Notes under the pieces: generated by a model
The model's input: only the letters and a program-made list of their open reading frames with translations
Told to the model about the DNA's origin: nothing
The model's database searches: none
NCBI GenBank assembly: GCA_026120185.1
Contig: JANUWF010003366.1
Location: 62,001-126,000 of the forward strand
Reading direction: 5' to 3'
DNA length: 64,000 nucleotides
Source of the DNA: Voacanga thouarsii
Taxonomy: Eukaryota; Streptophyta; Magnoliopsida; Gentianales; Apocynaceae
In this document: positions 23,206 to 34,577 of the stretch, in pieces
Position numbering within the stretch: position 1 is the first letter of the stretch
Layout of the letters: each line of letters opens with the position of its first letter
Made by a program: the position numbers and the translations under genes

Positions 23206-23264
23206 GTTGTGGTTTAGTGGTTAGAGCTTTAGAATCAATTCTTGAGGTCTTGGGTTCAAATTCC
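23206..23264 (+). other. tRNA-like A-box/B-box module inside the Tekay LTR
   Basis: TGGTTTAGTGGTTAGAGC resembles the D-arm and A box of a tRNA. About 43 bases later GGGTTCAAATTCC resembles the T-arm B box. The order, spacing and sequence look like the 5' part of a tRNA-derived SINE. All TEK1-family LTRs in the window carry it. It is not a tRNA gene: no acceptor or anticodon stem pairs. Confidence 0.6.
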
Positions 23265-24895
23265 ATCATAGAAGCTTTAGCCTGATTAAATTTTATTTTT
23301 GCTTGGGGAAGAATAATGTCGGCCTTATGAGCTTGGAGTAAGGTAGGGATGATGTCCTAAGAGAGACATGTTAGGAGTAACTTCATTCTACTCCCTTACC
23401 CTACTCGAATTTCCAAAAGGGAATTCATTTTCCCTTGATTTTTGATTTTCCTTATTTCTCAACTCGTTAGTTTGATCAAGTTGTTCTAGCCATTTTCTTT
23501 CCAGAAATTTCAGTAAAGTGCTGTGGTCTTGTAGGCTCAAAATGTCTTAGTAAAAGACTTCTTATAGTCTGAAAAATGTGGAAGAGTTGTGGGAAATTCC
23601 AAGAGGAAAAATCCCTCTAGTGAGCTTGCTGAAAATTCACTCTAGCTAGTTCATCTTCCTCCTTGGAACGAGCTGAAATTTTCCAGCTTGTTGTGCCTTC
23701 AAAATGTTGAGTTTCTTAGCTAACATTCCCTCCCAAATGCTGACAGAAAAATGGTCTTTAGGATCAGTTCGCAATCTAGATTTCTTGGCCATTTTCGGAC
23801 TGCTCAAAGCTGGAGCAACAACAGGAAAAATTCTTGTGCAAATCGCCACTTTAAGAGTCTAAAACCAAGCTGTTTTCTTCCAGATTTTGTGCAGAACCTT
23901 AGCCATATTTTTCCTCCATGAAGAAGGCTGGAAACCAGCCTTGAAATCCCCTAAAATTCCCCTTCAAACTCTCTACAAGATGGTTGGAAAATGGCAGCCG
24001 AAAAAGCTGTCCAGGAATTTCAGCTTGGCGAAATTCTGGGCAGTCCAAATTCCAGCTTTGTTTCCTATTTCTCTTCCAGCCGAAACACCAACCTTGTTCT
24101 GCAGGAACCTTCCTTAAATCTCCAATAATAGAGCCCTATTGTTTCCCTTAAGCTTCTGCACAAAATTCAGCAGTGGCTGTCCGAAAATTTCTCCAACAAA
24201 TCCCTGCAATTATGCTTGATTGATTTCCAAAATTCTAGCCACCTTTGTTTAGCAACTTTCTATAATGCATTCCCCAAATAACCAGACTTCTTCTTCACCA
24301 TTAAGCACCCTACTTTTGGCCACCATAAGCTTCCATAAACCAACATTAATCCCACCGAAATTCTGCCCAAACAGTCGGCCATGGCAGACTTCCAAAACTC
24401 TCCAACAATCAAGATATTCTTGGAATATTTAGTTTCCAAATTCACTTCCCAAAAATATTCTTCCAGGATTGTAACAACTAACCTTTCCTTTTCCCTTCCA
24501 AATCAAAGAAACAACTTTCTAAACCCTACAGAAATTCGGTCAGCCCTAGCTCTCACAGAATTTCGGCAGCTACACAAATCCAATCTCTCGAATTCTTTCA
24601 ACCTCCAAGAACACACACACTACACCAAGAACACCTACCTCTTTCCTTCACCTAATACCGCTCCAAACCATCTCAAATCCTCTCTAAAACTTCCAGATTT
24701 GACCTACTCATTGCCGTGAGTCCAACAAATCCATTCTTAACATCAAACTCCACAAATCATCTTGCTACTTCAGATCAAAACCAGAAATTTCTTTCAAGGA
24801 CAAGAGCACCTTTAAGGTAAATTTATTCTAACAACTTCATCTCCTCCAATCTTGATCTCTAATGAGAACCTATTTGTATAAGCATGCTAGTGGTT

Positions 24896-24900
<5 letters not shown>

Positions 24901-24942
<42 letters not shown>
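24901..24942. repeat. (CT)n microsatellite in the Tekay LTR
   Basis: About 20 CT units. The antisense LTRs have (GA)n at the same place (44399-44457 and 51679-51728), with different lengths. Ser-Leu repeat open frames across it are artefacts. Confidence 0.95.
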
Positions 24943-24943
<1 letters not shown>

Positions 24944-27210
24944 GGACGAAACCTCCCTCTCTTGGCCAGATGGCTCATTTTCCCCATGTCCATGTTTTCG
25001 CCATCTCCCTTGGACAAAGTTAGGCATCAAGGAGTTGAGATCTATTCTAAACTCCTTCAAAGCATTCATCGATCAAGTAAGTCCCTTCAATCCTTCTTTT
25101 AAACTCTAGAATCATGTCTCTAGGATGATGTTGATAGTGGGTGGATGGTGATAGGATTTGAATATGTATTATTGAGATTGAAGCATGAATATGTGTATGA
25201 TTGTGAAGGAGATGGGATTTATGCATGGAAGGATTATCTTGGTTGATTGTGTGATGATTTGAGGTTTGATGCATGAAGTATTTGAGATAAAGCATGCTAG
25301 AGATTATGTCACCTTTGGTCAATAGGATTTATATGCATGTTAGATTATTGAAGCCATGATCATATTTATCCTAGTAGAGGTTAGATCATGTCTTAATAAA
25401 TTTAGATGTATGCTTATGTGCATGATTTGGATGATTTGATGAATGGAAGGATTGCATATGTTCTTGATTGTGGTTAGCCATAGAAATTTGACCATGATCT
25501 AGTTGTCCCTAAACTAATTTTATTTCATAAATAAAATATTTAATGATATAAAATTTTCCTAGTAAATGTCGAAAAAACCCTAGGAATGATAGATTTGGAT
25601 TATTATATACATAAAGGATATTTTGGTCAAATAAATAATAATTTTGCTAGAAAATAAAATAAATAAATATTATTTAAAATAAAGAAATCAATTGAAGCCT
25701 TTTATGGAAATAATTATAATTAGTAAAATATTTATTAAATCAAATCCCTTTTTAAAAGTTTACTTATTATTTTCCAAGAAAGATTCATTAAATTTAATCT
25801 CAATTAGTTTTAGCAACCAATTATTTTCTAACAACTAAACTATTATTAAATCATTATTTTACTTATTACTACCTAGGACTCTTGAGCAAATAAACTCTAA
25901 ATTTTCCCTAGCAAGATTTAAACTTTCAACTTAATAGAAATTATTTCCCAAACCATTAATTATTTTAAATATCAAATTAGGCTCAACCTACAAACCTATT
26001 TATGTATTGTTTGGCCTTAAAGCTTGGGACACTAGGATAATGGTAGTAGTAAGAGGAGTTGATTTAAAATTGAGGAAGTGGATTGTGGCTTGGAATTGAT
26101 TGTGATTTGTATTTGCCCATGTGGGGTTAGGTCAGCTGTTGGAGGTCTTGTTGTTGTGAGCAAGAATCAGGTAAGCTCCTATATAAAACCTGATTGTTGA
26201 AAAATGTTTAATTATGGCAAACCAAATGTAGAGTGCATGGACACTCATTTTTGTAAAGACAATTGAGGGTTTTCTCCTATTTTATTTTCGTCAAATGAGT
26301 TATTTGAAATTTATCAAGCAGATTTACTCAAACTCAGAACTCTTTATGAAACTGTTTTTGACAAAGATTTTGGAAACCCTTTATTTGCCATGTTCAAGTG
26401 GAACTGTGTTTGTTCATTTTTGCCAAGTAGGATACGTTACGTTGAGTACTCAATAAGGGTGGACTACTAGGACTAGTCTTTGATGGGTTAGGGTAAGTCT
26501 CTCAGTAGGTGGCCACCTCTGAGGGGTGAGTCCTTCTCGGATAGGACGTCAGTCCAGTAGGTCGTGCCGGTCCAAACTAGTAGTGTTCTTTTCAGTCAAG
26601 TGACTGTGTTATGCCGGAATGGACACCCGGTTGTTGTTTGGGTATAAAGAATGATGAGTATCTTGCCCAGTAGGTCGATCACCTACTTTTGTCAATCTGC
26701 ATAAAGTGTGGCTGACCGGCGGTATGCACAAAGTGTGGCATGCTGACCATTCGATTATGGGGCCCAACGTATGGTAACCCGTAATCCTTTTCTTTCGAAT
26801 GGTTGATTTTATAAATTATGTATGGCTGGAAATGCCAAAACACCACTCTTGTTTTTTACAGATGTTTATTACTTGCCAATGATCTTTTATAAAGAATTTT
26901 ATACTTTGCATTCACGAAATGTTTTCACCTGACACATAGACACACACGGACGTACTGAGATTTCTGTCTCATCACCTTTTTACCATGTTTTCAGGTCGGT
27001 CCTGCTGTGGAGATGAGTAGCTAGATTATGCCTGCTTTGGAAGATTTATGTTTGTGTAAAGTTATGGAGAGATGAGAGTGGATGAATTTTTATTATAGAT
27101 TTGTTTTTGGTATTCTCGGATTTATTTTGGATAGATGTTTATTTTGGGATGTAATAAATATTTAAGTTCAAGTATCATTTATTTCCGCTATTTTATTTGT
27201 ATGACTTAGT

Positions 27211-27282
27211 TATAAAGACCCCTTATCCTTTGGACGGGGCGACATCCCCGGCCCTGGCGGGCCTAGGTAACGGGATGTTACA
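27211..27282 (+). promoter_or_regulatory. Conserved LTR end: TATA-like box and GC hairpin
   Basis: TATAAAG is followed by CCCCTTATCC and two short inverted repeats (GGGGCGACATCCCC and GGCCCTGGCGGGCC), then the LTR end. The same block ends every TEK1-family LTR here: 37294-37370 (reverse), 43780-43850 and 49284-49360 (reverse). It could mark a terminator or a structured RNA end. The function is not known. Confidence 0.5.
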
Positions 27283-28432
27283 AAAGAAACCAAAGGTAGC
27301 AATCTGGCAAAGAAAACGTACAAGAATTCGCGCAGAAACTCATTCTGGAGAAGAAGATACTATTCCTAAGCCATTGTCCAAGCTGAGCCTCCGCGACGAG
27401 CCGTCACTATGCATGTGAGAGGAGCCATGCCGATTGAGCCACATAAGCCAAGCCATTTGCTGTGAATTCAAGCCGACTTTCTTTTGAAATTTGCAATTGA
27501 ATTGCAATTGTGGCGCCCGGTTCGGGCGGCGGAATCCGGGCGGACCCGCGAGTTGCGTGCAGAGGAGAAATGGGCGTGGGCACTTGGGCAGGCAGGTAGC
27601 GGTTCGCAGGTTGAAGCCAAGGCGATCCGGTACGACGCAGTGGACCGCAGGCTAAATGGGCCTGGATCCGGTGCGGTCGGTTCAGTGGACCGCCCCCAAA
27701 TTTTAATTTGGGTCCCATACCAGGCGAAGTTAACATTTTTGCAATAGTTTATATTCTTGGAATATATTTGCATAAAAAATATTAGTAAGGGATTTTAGGA
27801 TTAAACAAGACAATTAATTAATTAATTAATGTGTTTAATTCTATTATTTGGGCACTTAGGTTTAAAAATAGAAAAGCATGAAAACGTTTACTGTTTTCTA
27901 GCATGCTTTTTTTATTTTTTTGGTGTACCTATGTGCGCTTTTTCTCAAAGACCAAAGTCTTTGGGAACTTTTTTGACAAGAAAAACATTTTTCTTCAAAA
28001 AATTAAATGGTTATTTTAATTTGTACAAAAATTAATCCTTAGATATTTCTCAAAGGATTTAATCCTTGACATATAAAATATGTTGGATTTAGATATTTTT
28101 GTAAATTAAAATGGAGAACCATTTTGTTTTATTTCGCACTAGGAAAAATTGTTTTGTCAAATAAAATTGAGACCAATGTCTCGAGAAAAGTTTTAATTGG
28201 TAAATTTTTGAAATCATTAAGTTTTAACTTAAATAAAATTAGTCTATGGAAAAATCTCTCAAGGGATATAATTCTTGACATAGAGATTTTGATGGACTTG
28301 GATATTTTATTTTTTAAGTTAAAGGAATTTAATGGAATTTTCAAAAGGATATTTTTCAGAAAATCTTTATTTTAAAATTCTCACAAACTAAATCCTTTCT
28401 TTTATTATTCGATTTTTCGGAAATGGTGGGAG
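27283..28432 (+). other. COP1 unit 1 leader, 5'-truncated, with a GC-rich island
   Basis: Matches the unit 2 leader from about 33079 onward. 27511-27700 is strikingly GC-rich (CCGGGCGGACC, GGTGCGGTCGG words) compared with the AT-rich surroundings; the unit 2 copy is at 33287-33476. From 27750 on the leader is very AT-rich and has a diverged repeat about 210 bases apart (28041-28113 and 28251-28323). A segment of about 375 bp present in unit 2 (34154-34530) is missing here. No convincing gene. Confidence 0.65.
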
Positions 28433-29316
28433 GTTCTTTTAGTCCTTTGGCCATTATTCTCCCTGAGAATAAGTTAACGGGACCAAAACTATGTGGACTG
28501 GAAGAGGAACCTGGACATAATACTCACAGTCATAAAGTATAAGTATGTCCTTTACGAGACCAGCCCTGAAATCGGGGAAGGTTCCACCGACGAAGAGCGA
28601 GAGGCTGAGAAGGCATGGAAGTTGGCTAATGAAATGGCACATTGCTATATAGTAGCCTCCATGTCTATTGTGCTCCAATCTACCCCACGAGCACATGGCT
28701 TCTGCGTAGGACATTAGTTATTCATTGGCCATTATGTTCACGGATAAGAGCTGGCCCGCAAGGCAGGAGGTTCTTCGAACTATAATAAACTCTAAGATGG
28801 TGGAGGGAGCATCAGTCAGGGAGCATATGTTCAATATGATTGCTGCTTTCGAGGAGGCAAAAATCTTAGGGGCTATCATTGACCTCGAGAACCAAGTGGA
28901 CATGGTTCTCGAATCTCTACCGAGTTCCTTTACTCAGTTCAAACTAAATTACAATATGAGTTTGATTGTATTGATAAAGGAACTTCAGATGGTAGAGAAG
29001 GTCGTGAAACCACATTCAAGGGCCATGATTGCTAAGGCTTCTTCCTCAAGAACTGGGTCTAAGCCTAGAAAGTTCAAAAAGAAGAAGGGATACGCAGTAG
29101 CCTAGCCCAAGACCCAACCCAAAGACAAACCTACGGGCAAGTGCTTCAGATGTGGGAAGAAGGGACACTGGGAAAAAGAGTGTCCAGATCTTCAAGCCAA
29201 GAAAAACCCCACATGTAATGTTCTCTATCTAGAATTTATATCAATGGTTGGACCAACTTCCACTTGGATTGTTGATTCAGGAGCCACTGATCATATCTGT
29301 AGAAAGATAAGTTGAT
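28433..29316 (+). pseudogene. COP1 unit 1 gag and protease start, broken
   Basis: Copia gag beginning MVGGSFSPLA at 28433. A 5 bp loss near 28496 relative to unit 2 shifts the frame. The body at 28725-29105 has the gag core (REHMFNMIAAFEEA, NQVDMVLESLPSSF). A stop after YAVA at 29102 precedes the CCHC knuckle CFRCGKKGHWEKEC (about 29143-29184). The protease active-site start TWIVDSGATDHIC follows near 29264-29302, then a stop. Gag and protease would build and mature the particle. Several breaks make it non-functional. Confidence 0.85.
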
Positions 29317-29570
29317 TCAAGAAGGGCGACATGGATTATGCGTAGGATTTGGAGCACAAGTTTGGGCCATTGTAGTGGGAGAGCTGGATCTTATTTTTTA
29401 TTAAAATAAGAAAGTGGTTTTAATAGATATTTTATATGTACCTGCTTTTTGTCAGAATTTGCTTTTAGTTGCAAAACTTATAAATCAAGAATATTCTGAA
29501 TTTTTCCACTAGATACGAAGACACTATTGCTGATGCCGATGCCGATGTAAATCTGTGGCAAGAAGCAATA
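29317..29570 (+). pseudogene. COP1 unit 1, protease remnant joined to RT, integrase deleted
   Basis: Protease and pre-integrase sequence with many stops runs to about 29505 (FLLVAKLINQ-like region). It then jumps to sequence just before the RT start (DADADVNLWQEAI), with no integrase between. Unit 2 keeps integrase sequence at 35830-36430, so the loss happened in this unit alone. Confidence 0.7.
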
Positions 29571-30498
29571 AAAGCCCAGATTGAGTCTATGTACCTTAAT
29601 CAGGTTTGGGATCTTGTAGCTTCACCTGAAGAAATAAAATCCATTGGGTGCAAGTGGGTGTACAAGAGAAAGAAGGGAGTGGATGGGAAGGTGAAAACCT
29701 TTAAAGCTAGGCTTGTGGCGAAAGGGTATACTCAGAAACAGGGAATCGACTATGAGGAAACCTTTTCCTCGGTAGCCATGCTTAAATCCATCCGCATCCT
29801 CCTTGCCATTGCATGTCACTATGACTACAAGATATGGAAAATGGTTGTCAAGACGGCATTCTTAAATGGCCATCTTAGCGAAGACATCTACATGTCCCGA
29901 CCGGAAGGCTTCATTGTTGAAGGCCAGGAACATATGGTTTGCAAGCTTAAGAAGTCCATTTATGGACTTAAGCAGGCATCGAGAGTATGGAACATTCGTT
30001 TTGATGAAACTATAAAGTCTTATGGTTTTATTCAAAACGAAGATGAACCATGTGTGTACAGGAAACTTGAAGGCATTAATATGGTTTTTTCTTGTCCTGT
30101 ATGTGGATGACATTCTACTCATTGGAAATGATGTAGGCACATTGTCGTCTACAAAGGTTTAGCTATCTAGTCATTTCAGTATGAAGGACTCAGGAGAAGC
30201 CAACTACATTCTTAGGATTAGACTTCTTAGAAATAGGAAGCAGAGAATGTTAGGATTATCCCAAGTCACATACATTGACAAGGTGCTAGCCAAGTACAAC
30301 ATGGACTCATGTAAGGGAACTCTAATTCCTTGCAAACATGGGTTGTCGCTTTCTTTAAGGGACTGTCCTAAGTCTCAAGAAGAAAAGGACAGAATGAGTA
30401 TGATTCCCTACGTTTTGGCTGTGGGATGTCTTATGTACGCCATACTGTATGTTAGACCAGATATTTGCTTTGCCGTAGGCTTGGTTAGCGGATATTAG
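29571..30498 (+). pseudogene. COP1 unit 1 reverse transcriptase, broken
   Basis: Ty1/copia RT from QIESMYLNQVWDLV through GCKWVYKRK, ARLVAKGYTQ, AFLNGHLSEDIYM and KLKKSIYGLKQASR. The first catalytic Asp is lost: the usual MDVKTAFLNG reads MVVKTAFLNG. The LYVDD box nucleotides are present at about 30098-30113 but out of frame, because a T run near 30085 has one more T than in unit 2. The frame reopens at 30181-30498 with the RT thumb and connection region, ending VRPDICFAVGLVSGY and a stop. Confidence 0.9.
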
Positions 30499-30773
30499 TC
30501 AAACCCGAGGGAGGTTCTTTGGCATGGAAAACATATTTTTAAGTACCTCAAAGAAACTTTGGAACCACAAGGAGGGGAAGTATATAGTGAGGTAGTACCA
30601 CCTGGACCGGGATTTCCAGAGACAAGAAGTCGCGGTGGAATAGATTGCCTCCAAGAACAATGTAACAAATCCATTCACCAAGCCTTTGGTTGTGAGGGTC
30701 TTCATGAGACACTTAGATGCCATTGGGGTGGGAACATACGGACTTACCTAGTCTTAGAGTGCAAGTGGGAGAT
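30499..30773 (+). pseudogene. COP1 unit 1 RNase H remnant and polypurine tract
   Basis: After HIFKYLKETL most of RNase H is missing. Only its tail survives in another frame (HLDRDFQRQEVAVE, ASKNNVTNPFTKPL). The same deletion point occurs in unit 2 at about 53775, so it predates the tandem arrangement or was inherited by both units. CAAGTGGGAGAT at 30762-30773 is the polypurine tract before LTR2. Confidence 0.8.
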
Positions 30774-32831
30774 TGTTAGGAATATGTCCTCTTAGACTAG
30801 TTTTCTGATGAAAATATCGAATATGTTAATAAAAGAATTTATTTGCGAAAATCTTTTGTAAAATAATTTTCTTTATTTGTGTACATTTTCATTTGGAACA
30901 GACCCATTGTGTTTAAATAAATGATCCAAGTGAAAGGAGGTCTTTCACAGTAAGGTATGGATCATTGGTTATTTAAACACATAAACAGTTGTTCTTAACC
31001 GATTGATGAGAATGGGAATCTCATCATGTTTAGGTTATTATGTTATGAATTCCAAATGGGGGATGGCTTACTTTTAGCCAGTGAGTAGTCCATTCACTTC
31101 ATGACATAAGCGTATTTCAAATACGTAGAACAGGACCTGTAGTAGTGGTTACAAAAAATACTATATGGTAGAAACCTAGACTACTACCGCTACAGCGTGG
31201 ACTAGTACTCTGTGACTTGAGTATGAGTTGGCGGTCTGGCGAAACTGGAAGCATATACTTTGATTTTCTATAGTTGAGGTTCTATCGTAGGGCCAATATA
31301 CTTGCATGTTGGGTATGTGTGACTAGTTAGTTAAGACAGACTTGTACAAGATAGTTTCTACACTAAATCGCCCCTTGTGGTTGTCTAAATGATCTAAATA
31401 TCCAGGGCCCTAGGAAACATGACTTGAATGTTTTTTTTAGGGTAGTTCCTTGAAAAGCGGAAACACTCCAGGAAGTCGTGAATCATTGGACTAGAAGCCT
31501 AAGGATGGTAGATGTCATTTAGAGGGGAGTTAGTACACTTCTTCCTCTCTAAATGTATGGCAAGATGTAGAGGGGTACTTTAGTCATTTCACCTGTATGT
31601 CGGAGACTTTGTTAATGCAGCATTGTCCTTAGGGTCAATATTTCCTTATGGTGATATTAGAAAATATTTAAAATGCAAAATACAGCTATTCATATAGCAG
31701 GGTTATTTTGGTCATTTTAGCAGCCAAAGTGATGTGTCTTTTTGGTCCTCGGAATAGCCCGTAAATCCTAATTATTTTTGGGTTGAGGAATTGGTCTCAG
31801 TTCAAGAGGATTTTATTTTATTTTATTTTACTTTATTTTTTTCAGGATGTCTAGTTTATTATTTGACTGGAATTAAGTAAATAAATAAATAAAATAAAAA
31901 TAGGAGTTGAGAGAAATTAATTATCTAGTTTAATTGGTTAATTAATTATTCAGGGCCTAGGCCCAGTTTGGCCTAGTTTGAATAATTAGGAAATTAACCT
32001 AGGCTTAAACTATGGAAAAATAATTAATGCTTAATTATTTATTGGGTTATTTATATAAGCCCAAGAAATAAATAATTCAAGTTTAATTATTTTGGTTCAT
32101 TTGGGCACATTAATTATTTATTGGGTTATTTCTACCAAGAAATAAATAATTAATGTTTATTATTTTGGGCCTTTTGGGTCCAAAAAAAATAATATATATT
32201 ATTTCGGCCCAATAGCTTGGACCGTAGGTTTTCTTCCAGATACAGTTCAGAAGAGTTTAGGGTTAAGCTAAACTAATTCTTAGGATAATATCCGGGTGTT
32301 TGAAATATGATATCCCGGGAGATATGTTTATCAGATAATGGGAGCCCTAGTTTTGGCTAACAATAAGCAAGTCTTTGGTAGGAAAAAAATAACCCTAATT
32401 CTTCCTCACTAATTTAGCTCACGCAGCTCTCTCTCTCTCTCACGTCTTCTTCCTTCTCTTGTTTTCTCCTTCGAGTTTTGCTAATCAATAGCAAGGGAAC
32501 CAAAGAGATTAAAGACTACTCTTCTTCACTGTTGTGTTTACTGACAAAAAATTAGGCTGTGGAATATTCCGTGCACTAAAAAACTAGCATTATTCATTTT
32601 CACCGGAGAAGAAAAGCAGCCGGAAGAGGAAGTGCAGTGCACTAGTGATCATGGATGTGCAAAGAAGAAGCTTTTCTTGAGCTTCAATTGATTCAACCAT
32701 GTTTTTCAAGTTTTTAAGGCACCAAGAGGTATGTTTTCATCCCACCATGCTGTGCCAATACTCTGTTTAATGTTCATGTTCTTCCATTTTTGTCCACTGA
32801 AGCATGCTCTGTAAATATGTCAATTTGTCCA
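30774..32831 (+). mobile_element. COP1 LTR2 (shared middle LTR), 2,058 bp
   Basis: Starts TGTTAGGAATATGTCC and ends TTTGTCCA, two bases before a PBS. It matches LTR3 over its full length and LTR1 up to its breakpoint. It carries an A/T inverted repeat (31808-31902) and two tandem 'TTATTGGGTTATTT..ATAAGCCC' segments (about 32037-32170), each with a GGGTTATTTATATAAGCCC-type palindrome. It lies between the PPT of unit 1 and the PBS of unit 2. Confidence 0.9.
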
Positions 32832-32833
32832 AG

Positions 32834-32845
32834 TGGTATCAGAGC
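32834..32845 (+). other. COP1 unit 2 primer binding site
   Basis: TGGTATCAGAGC two bases after LTR2, complementary to the initiator Met tRNA end. It shows that LTR2 acts as a 5' LTR for unit 2. No PBS follows LTR3, which is the true outer end. Confidence 0.9.
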
Positions 32846-34577
32846 ATGAATTTGATTGACTTAAGAAGCATGTTAGTTAATAAAAATGGAGAAGGAAAAT
32901 GTTTGGAGCTTAAATATGTGATCCTTCGCTGTTTATGGTATGGGACGTGTTCTCTGTAATTTTCACAGAGCATTCTGTGAAATTTTAATTTTGAGTTTGG
33001 ATCGTGTAAACCCAATTTAAATGGGTATAGGCGGTTGTTGTTTTGGTATGGATAAGTTTTTGTAAGGAAAAAATGTCCAAAGAAGCCAAAGGAAGCAATC
33101 TGGCAGAGAAAATGCACAAGAATTCGCGCAGAAACTCATTCTGGAGAAGAAGATACTATTCCTAAGCCACCATCCAGGCCGAGCCTCCGTGCCGAGCCGT
33201 CATTGTGCATGTGACAGGAGCCGTGCCGATTGAGCCGCATAAGAAGAGCCATTTGCTGTGAATTCAAGCCGAATTTCTTTTGAAATTTGCAATTGTGGCG
33301 CGCGGGTCGGGCGGCGGAATCCGGGCGGACACGCGGGTCACGTGTAGAGGAGAAATGGGCGCGGGCACCCAGGTGGGCGGGTAGCGGTTCGCGGGTTGAA
33401 GCCAAGGCGATCCGGTGCGGCGCGGTGGACCGTAGGCTAAATGGGCCCGGATCCGGTGCGGCCGGTTAGTGAACCGCCAGTAAATTTTTTTTTTTTTCCA
33501 AATTTTAATTTGGGTCCCATACCGTGTGAAGTTAACATTTTTGCAATAGTTTATATTCTTGGAATATATTTGCATAAAAAATATTAGTAAGGGATTTTAG
33601 GATTAAACAAGACCATTAATTAAATAATTAATGTATTTAATTCTATTATTTGGGCACTTAGGTTTAAAAATCGAAAAGCATGAAAACGTTTACTGTTTTC
33701 TAGCATGCTTTTTTTTTTTTTTTTTTGTACCTATGTGTGCGTTTTTCTCAATGACCAAAGTCTTTGGGAACTTTTTTGACAAGAAAAACATTTTTCTTCA
33801 AAAAATTAAATGGTTATTTTAATTTGTACAAAAATTAATCCTTGACATATAAAATATATTGGATTTAGATATTTTTGTAAATTAAAATGGAGAACTATTT
33901 TGTTTTATTTTGCACTAGGAAAAATTATTTTGTCAAATAAAATTAAGACCAAAGTCTCGAGAAAAGTTTTAATTGGTAAATTTTTTAAATCATTAAGTTT
34001 TAACTTAAATAAAATTAGTCTATGGAAAAATCTCTCAAAAGATATAATTCTTGACATAGAGATTTTGATGGACTTGGATATTTTATTTTTTAAGTTAAAG
34101 GAAAATTTAATGGAATTTTCAAAATGATATTTTTCAAAAAATCTTTATTTTAAAAGACTAAGTGGGAGCATTGGCCCCACTTCTTTCATCACGATCCTCA
34201 TTAGAGATCGTGGGTCCCCTTGCGTCACCCTGGGAGTGAACCCGTATAGGATGGGGATACCACAAGGATTTAGATCTAATGGAAGGATGTAATTAATAAC
34301 CCGGGACACGTACTATAATCGACCAGCCCACGTTGGAGGTCATAATGCGAGGAATGTCCATAGGAAATGAGAGGAAACGGCCATCCCACGATGAAGTTAT
34401 TCTCAAGATCATTACCTAGAAGGGAAATTAATTTGTGGTGGTTAATACACTTAGCTTATGAAACTATTAATCTTCTAAATAAGCTATGTCAGTTTTTCCT
34501 AAGAGCCAAATTAATTTCTGTGCACAAATTTATTTTCACAAACTAAATCCGTTCTTTTATTATTCGATTTTTCGGAA
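32846..34577 (+). other. COP1 unit 2 leader with GC-rich island
   Basis: About 1.7 kb leader. 33160-33280 has repeated 'gccgagcc' words. 33287-33476 is a GC-rich island of CGGGCGG/GCGGGC words. The remainder is AT-rich. Relative to unit 1 it lacks 26 bp at about 33840, lying between two copies of TTAATCCTT, as expected for slippage. It keeps the 34154-34530 segment that unit 1 lost. The AT-rich open frame at 33900-34127 is also present in unit 1, but I do not regard it as a gene. Confidence 0.6.

Larger units (their letters stand above)
22959..27282 (+). mobile_element. Tekay-type 3' LTR, 4,324 bp
   Basis: Runs from TGTGAAACCCCAGTC to CGGGATGTTACA. It matches the LTRs at 37294-46402 and 49284-53672 in reverse and the solo LTR at 39157-43850 in the same sense. 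Landmarks in order: a tRNA-like module (23206-23264), a region rich in 'ctggaa', 'ccgaaa' and 'cagcc' words (23500-24700), a (CT)n run (24901-24942), AT-rich DNA (25500-26000), 'gttgagtactcaa' (26434), 'acggacgtactgagatttctg' (26948), TATAAAG (27211) and a GC-rich hairpin before the end. COP1 sequence resumes at 27283. Confidence 0.9.

Noticed and set aside
23206..23264. A true tRNA gene
   Set aside because: A- and B-box-like words are present, but acceptor and anticodon stems do not pair; kept only as a tRNA-like module.
24884..25102. Ser-Leu repeat open frames, also at 44280-44477 and 51539-51748
   Set aside because: They are translations of (CT)n/(GA)n microsatellites in the LTRs.
27407..27773. 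Arg/Pro/Ala-rich open frames on both strands at 27407-27773 and 33136-33575
   Set aside because: They exist only because the GC-rich leader island lacks stops; frames differ between the two units and no domain is visible.
28124..28375. Lys/Ile/Phe-rich open frame also present at 33900-34127
   Set aside because: Present in both units because they are copies of one leader; very AT-rich, no start context or domain, different ends.
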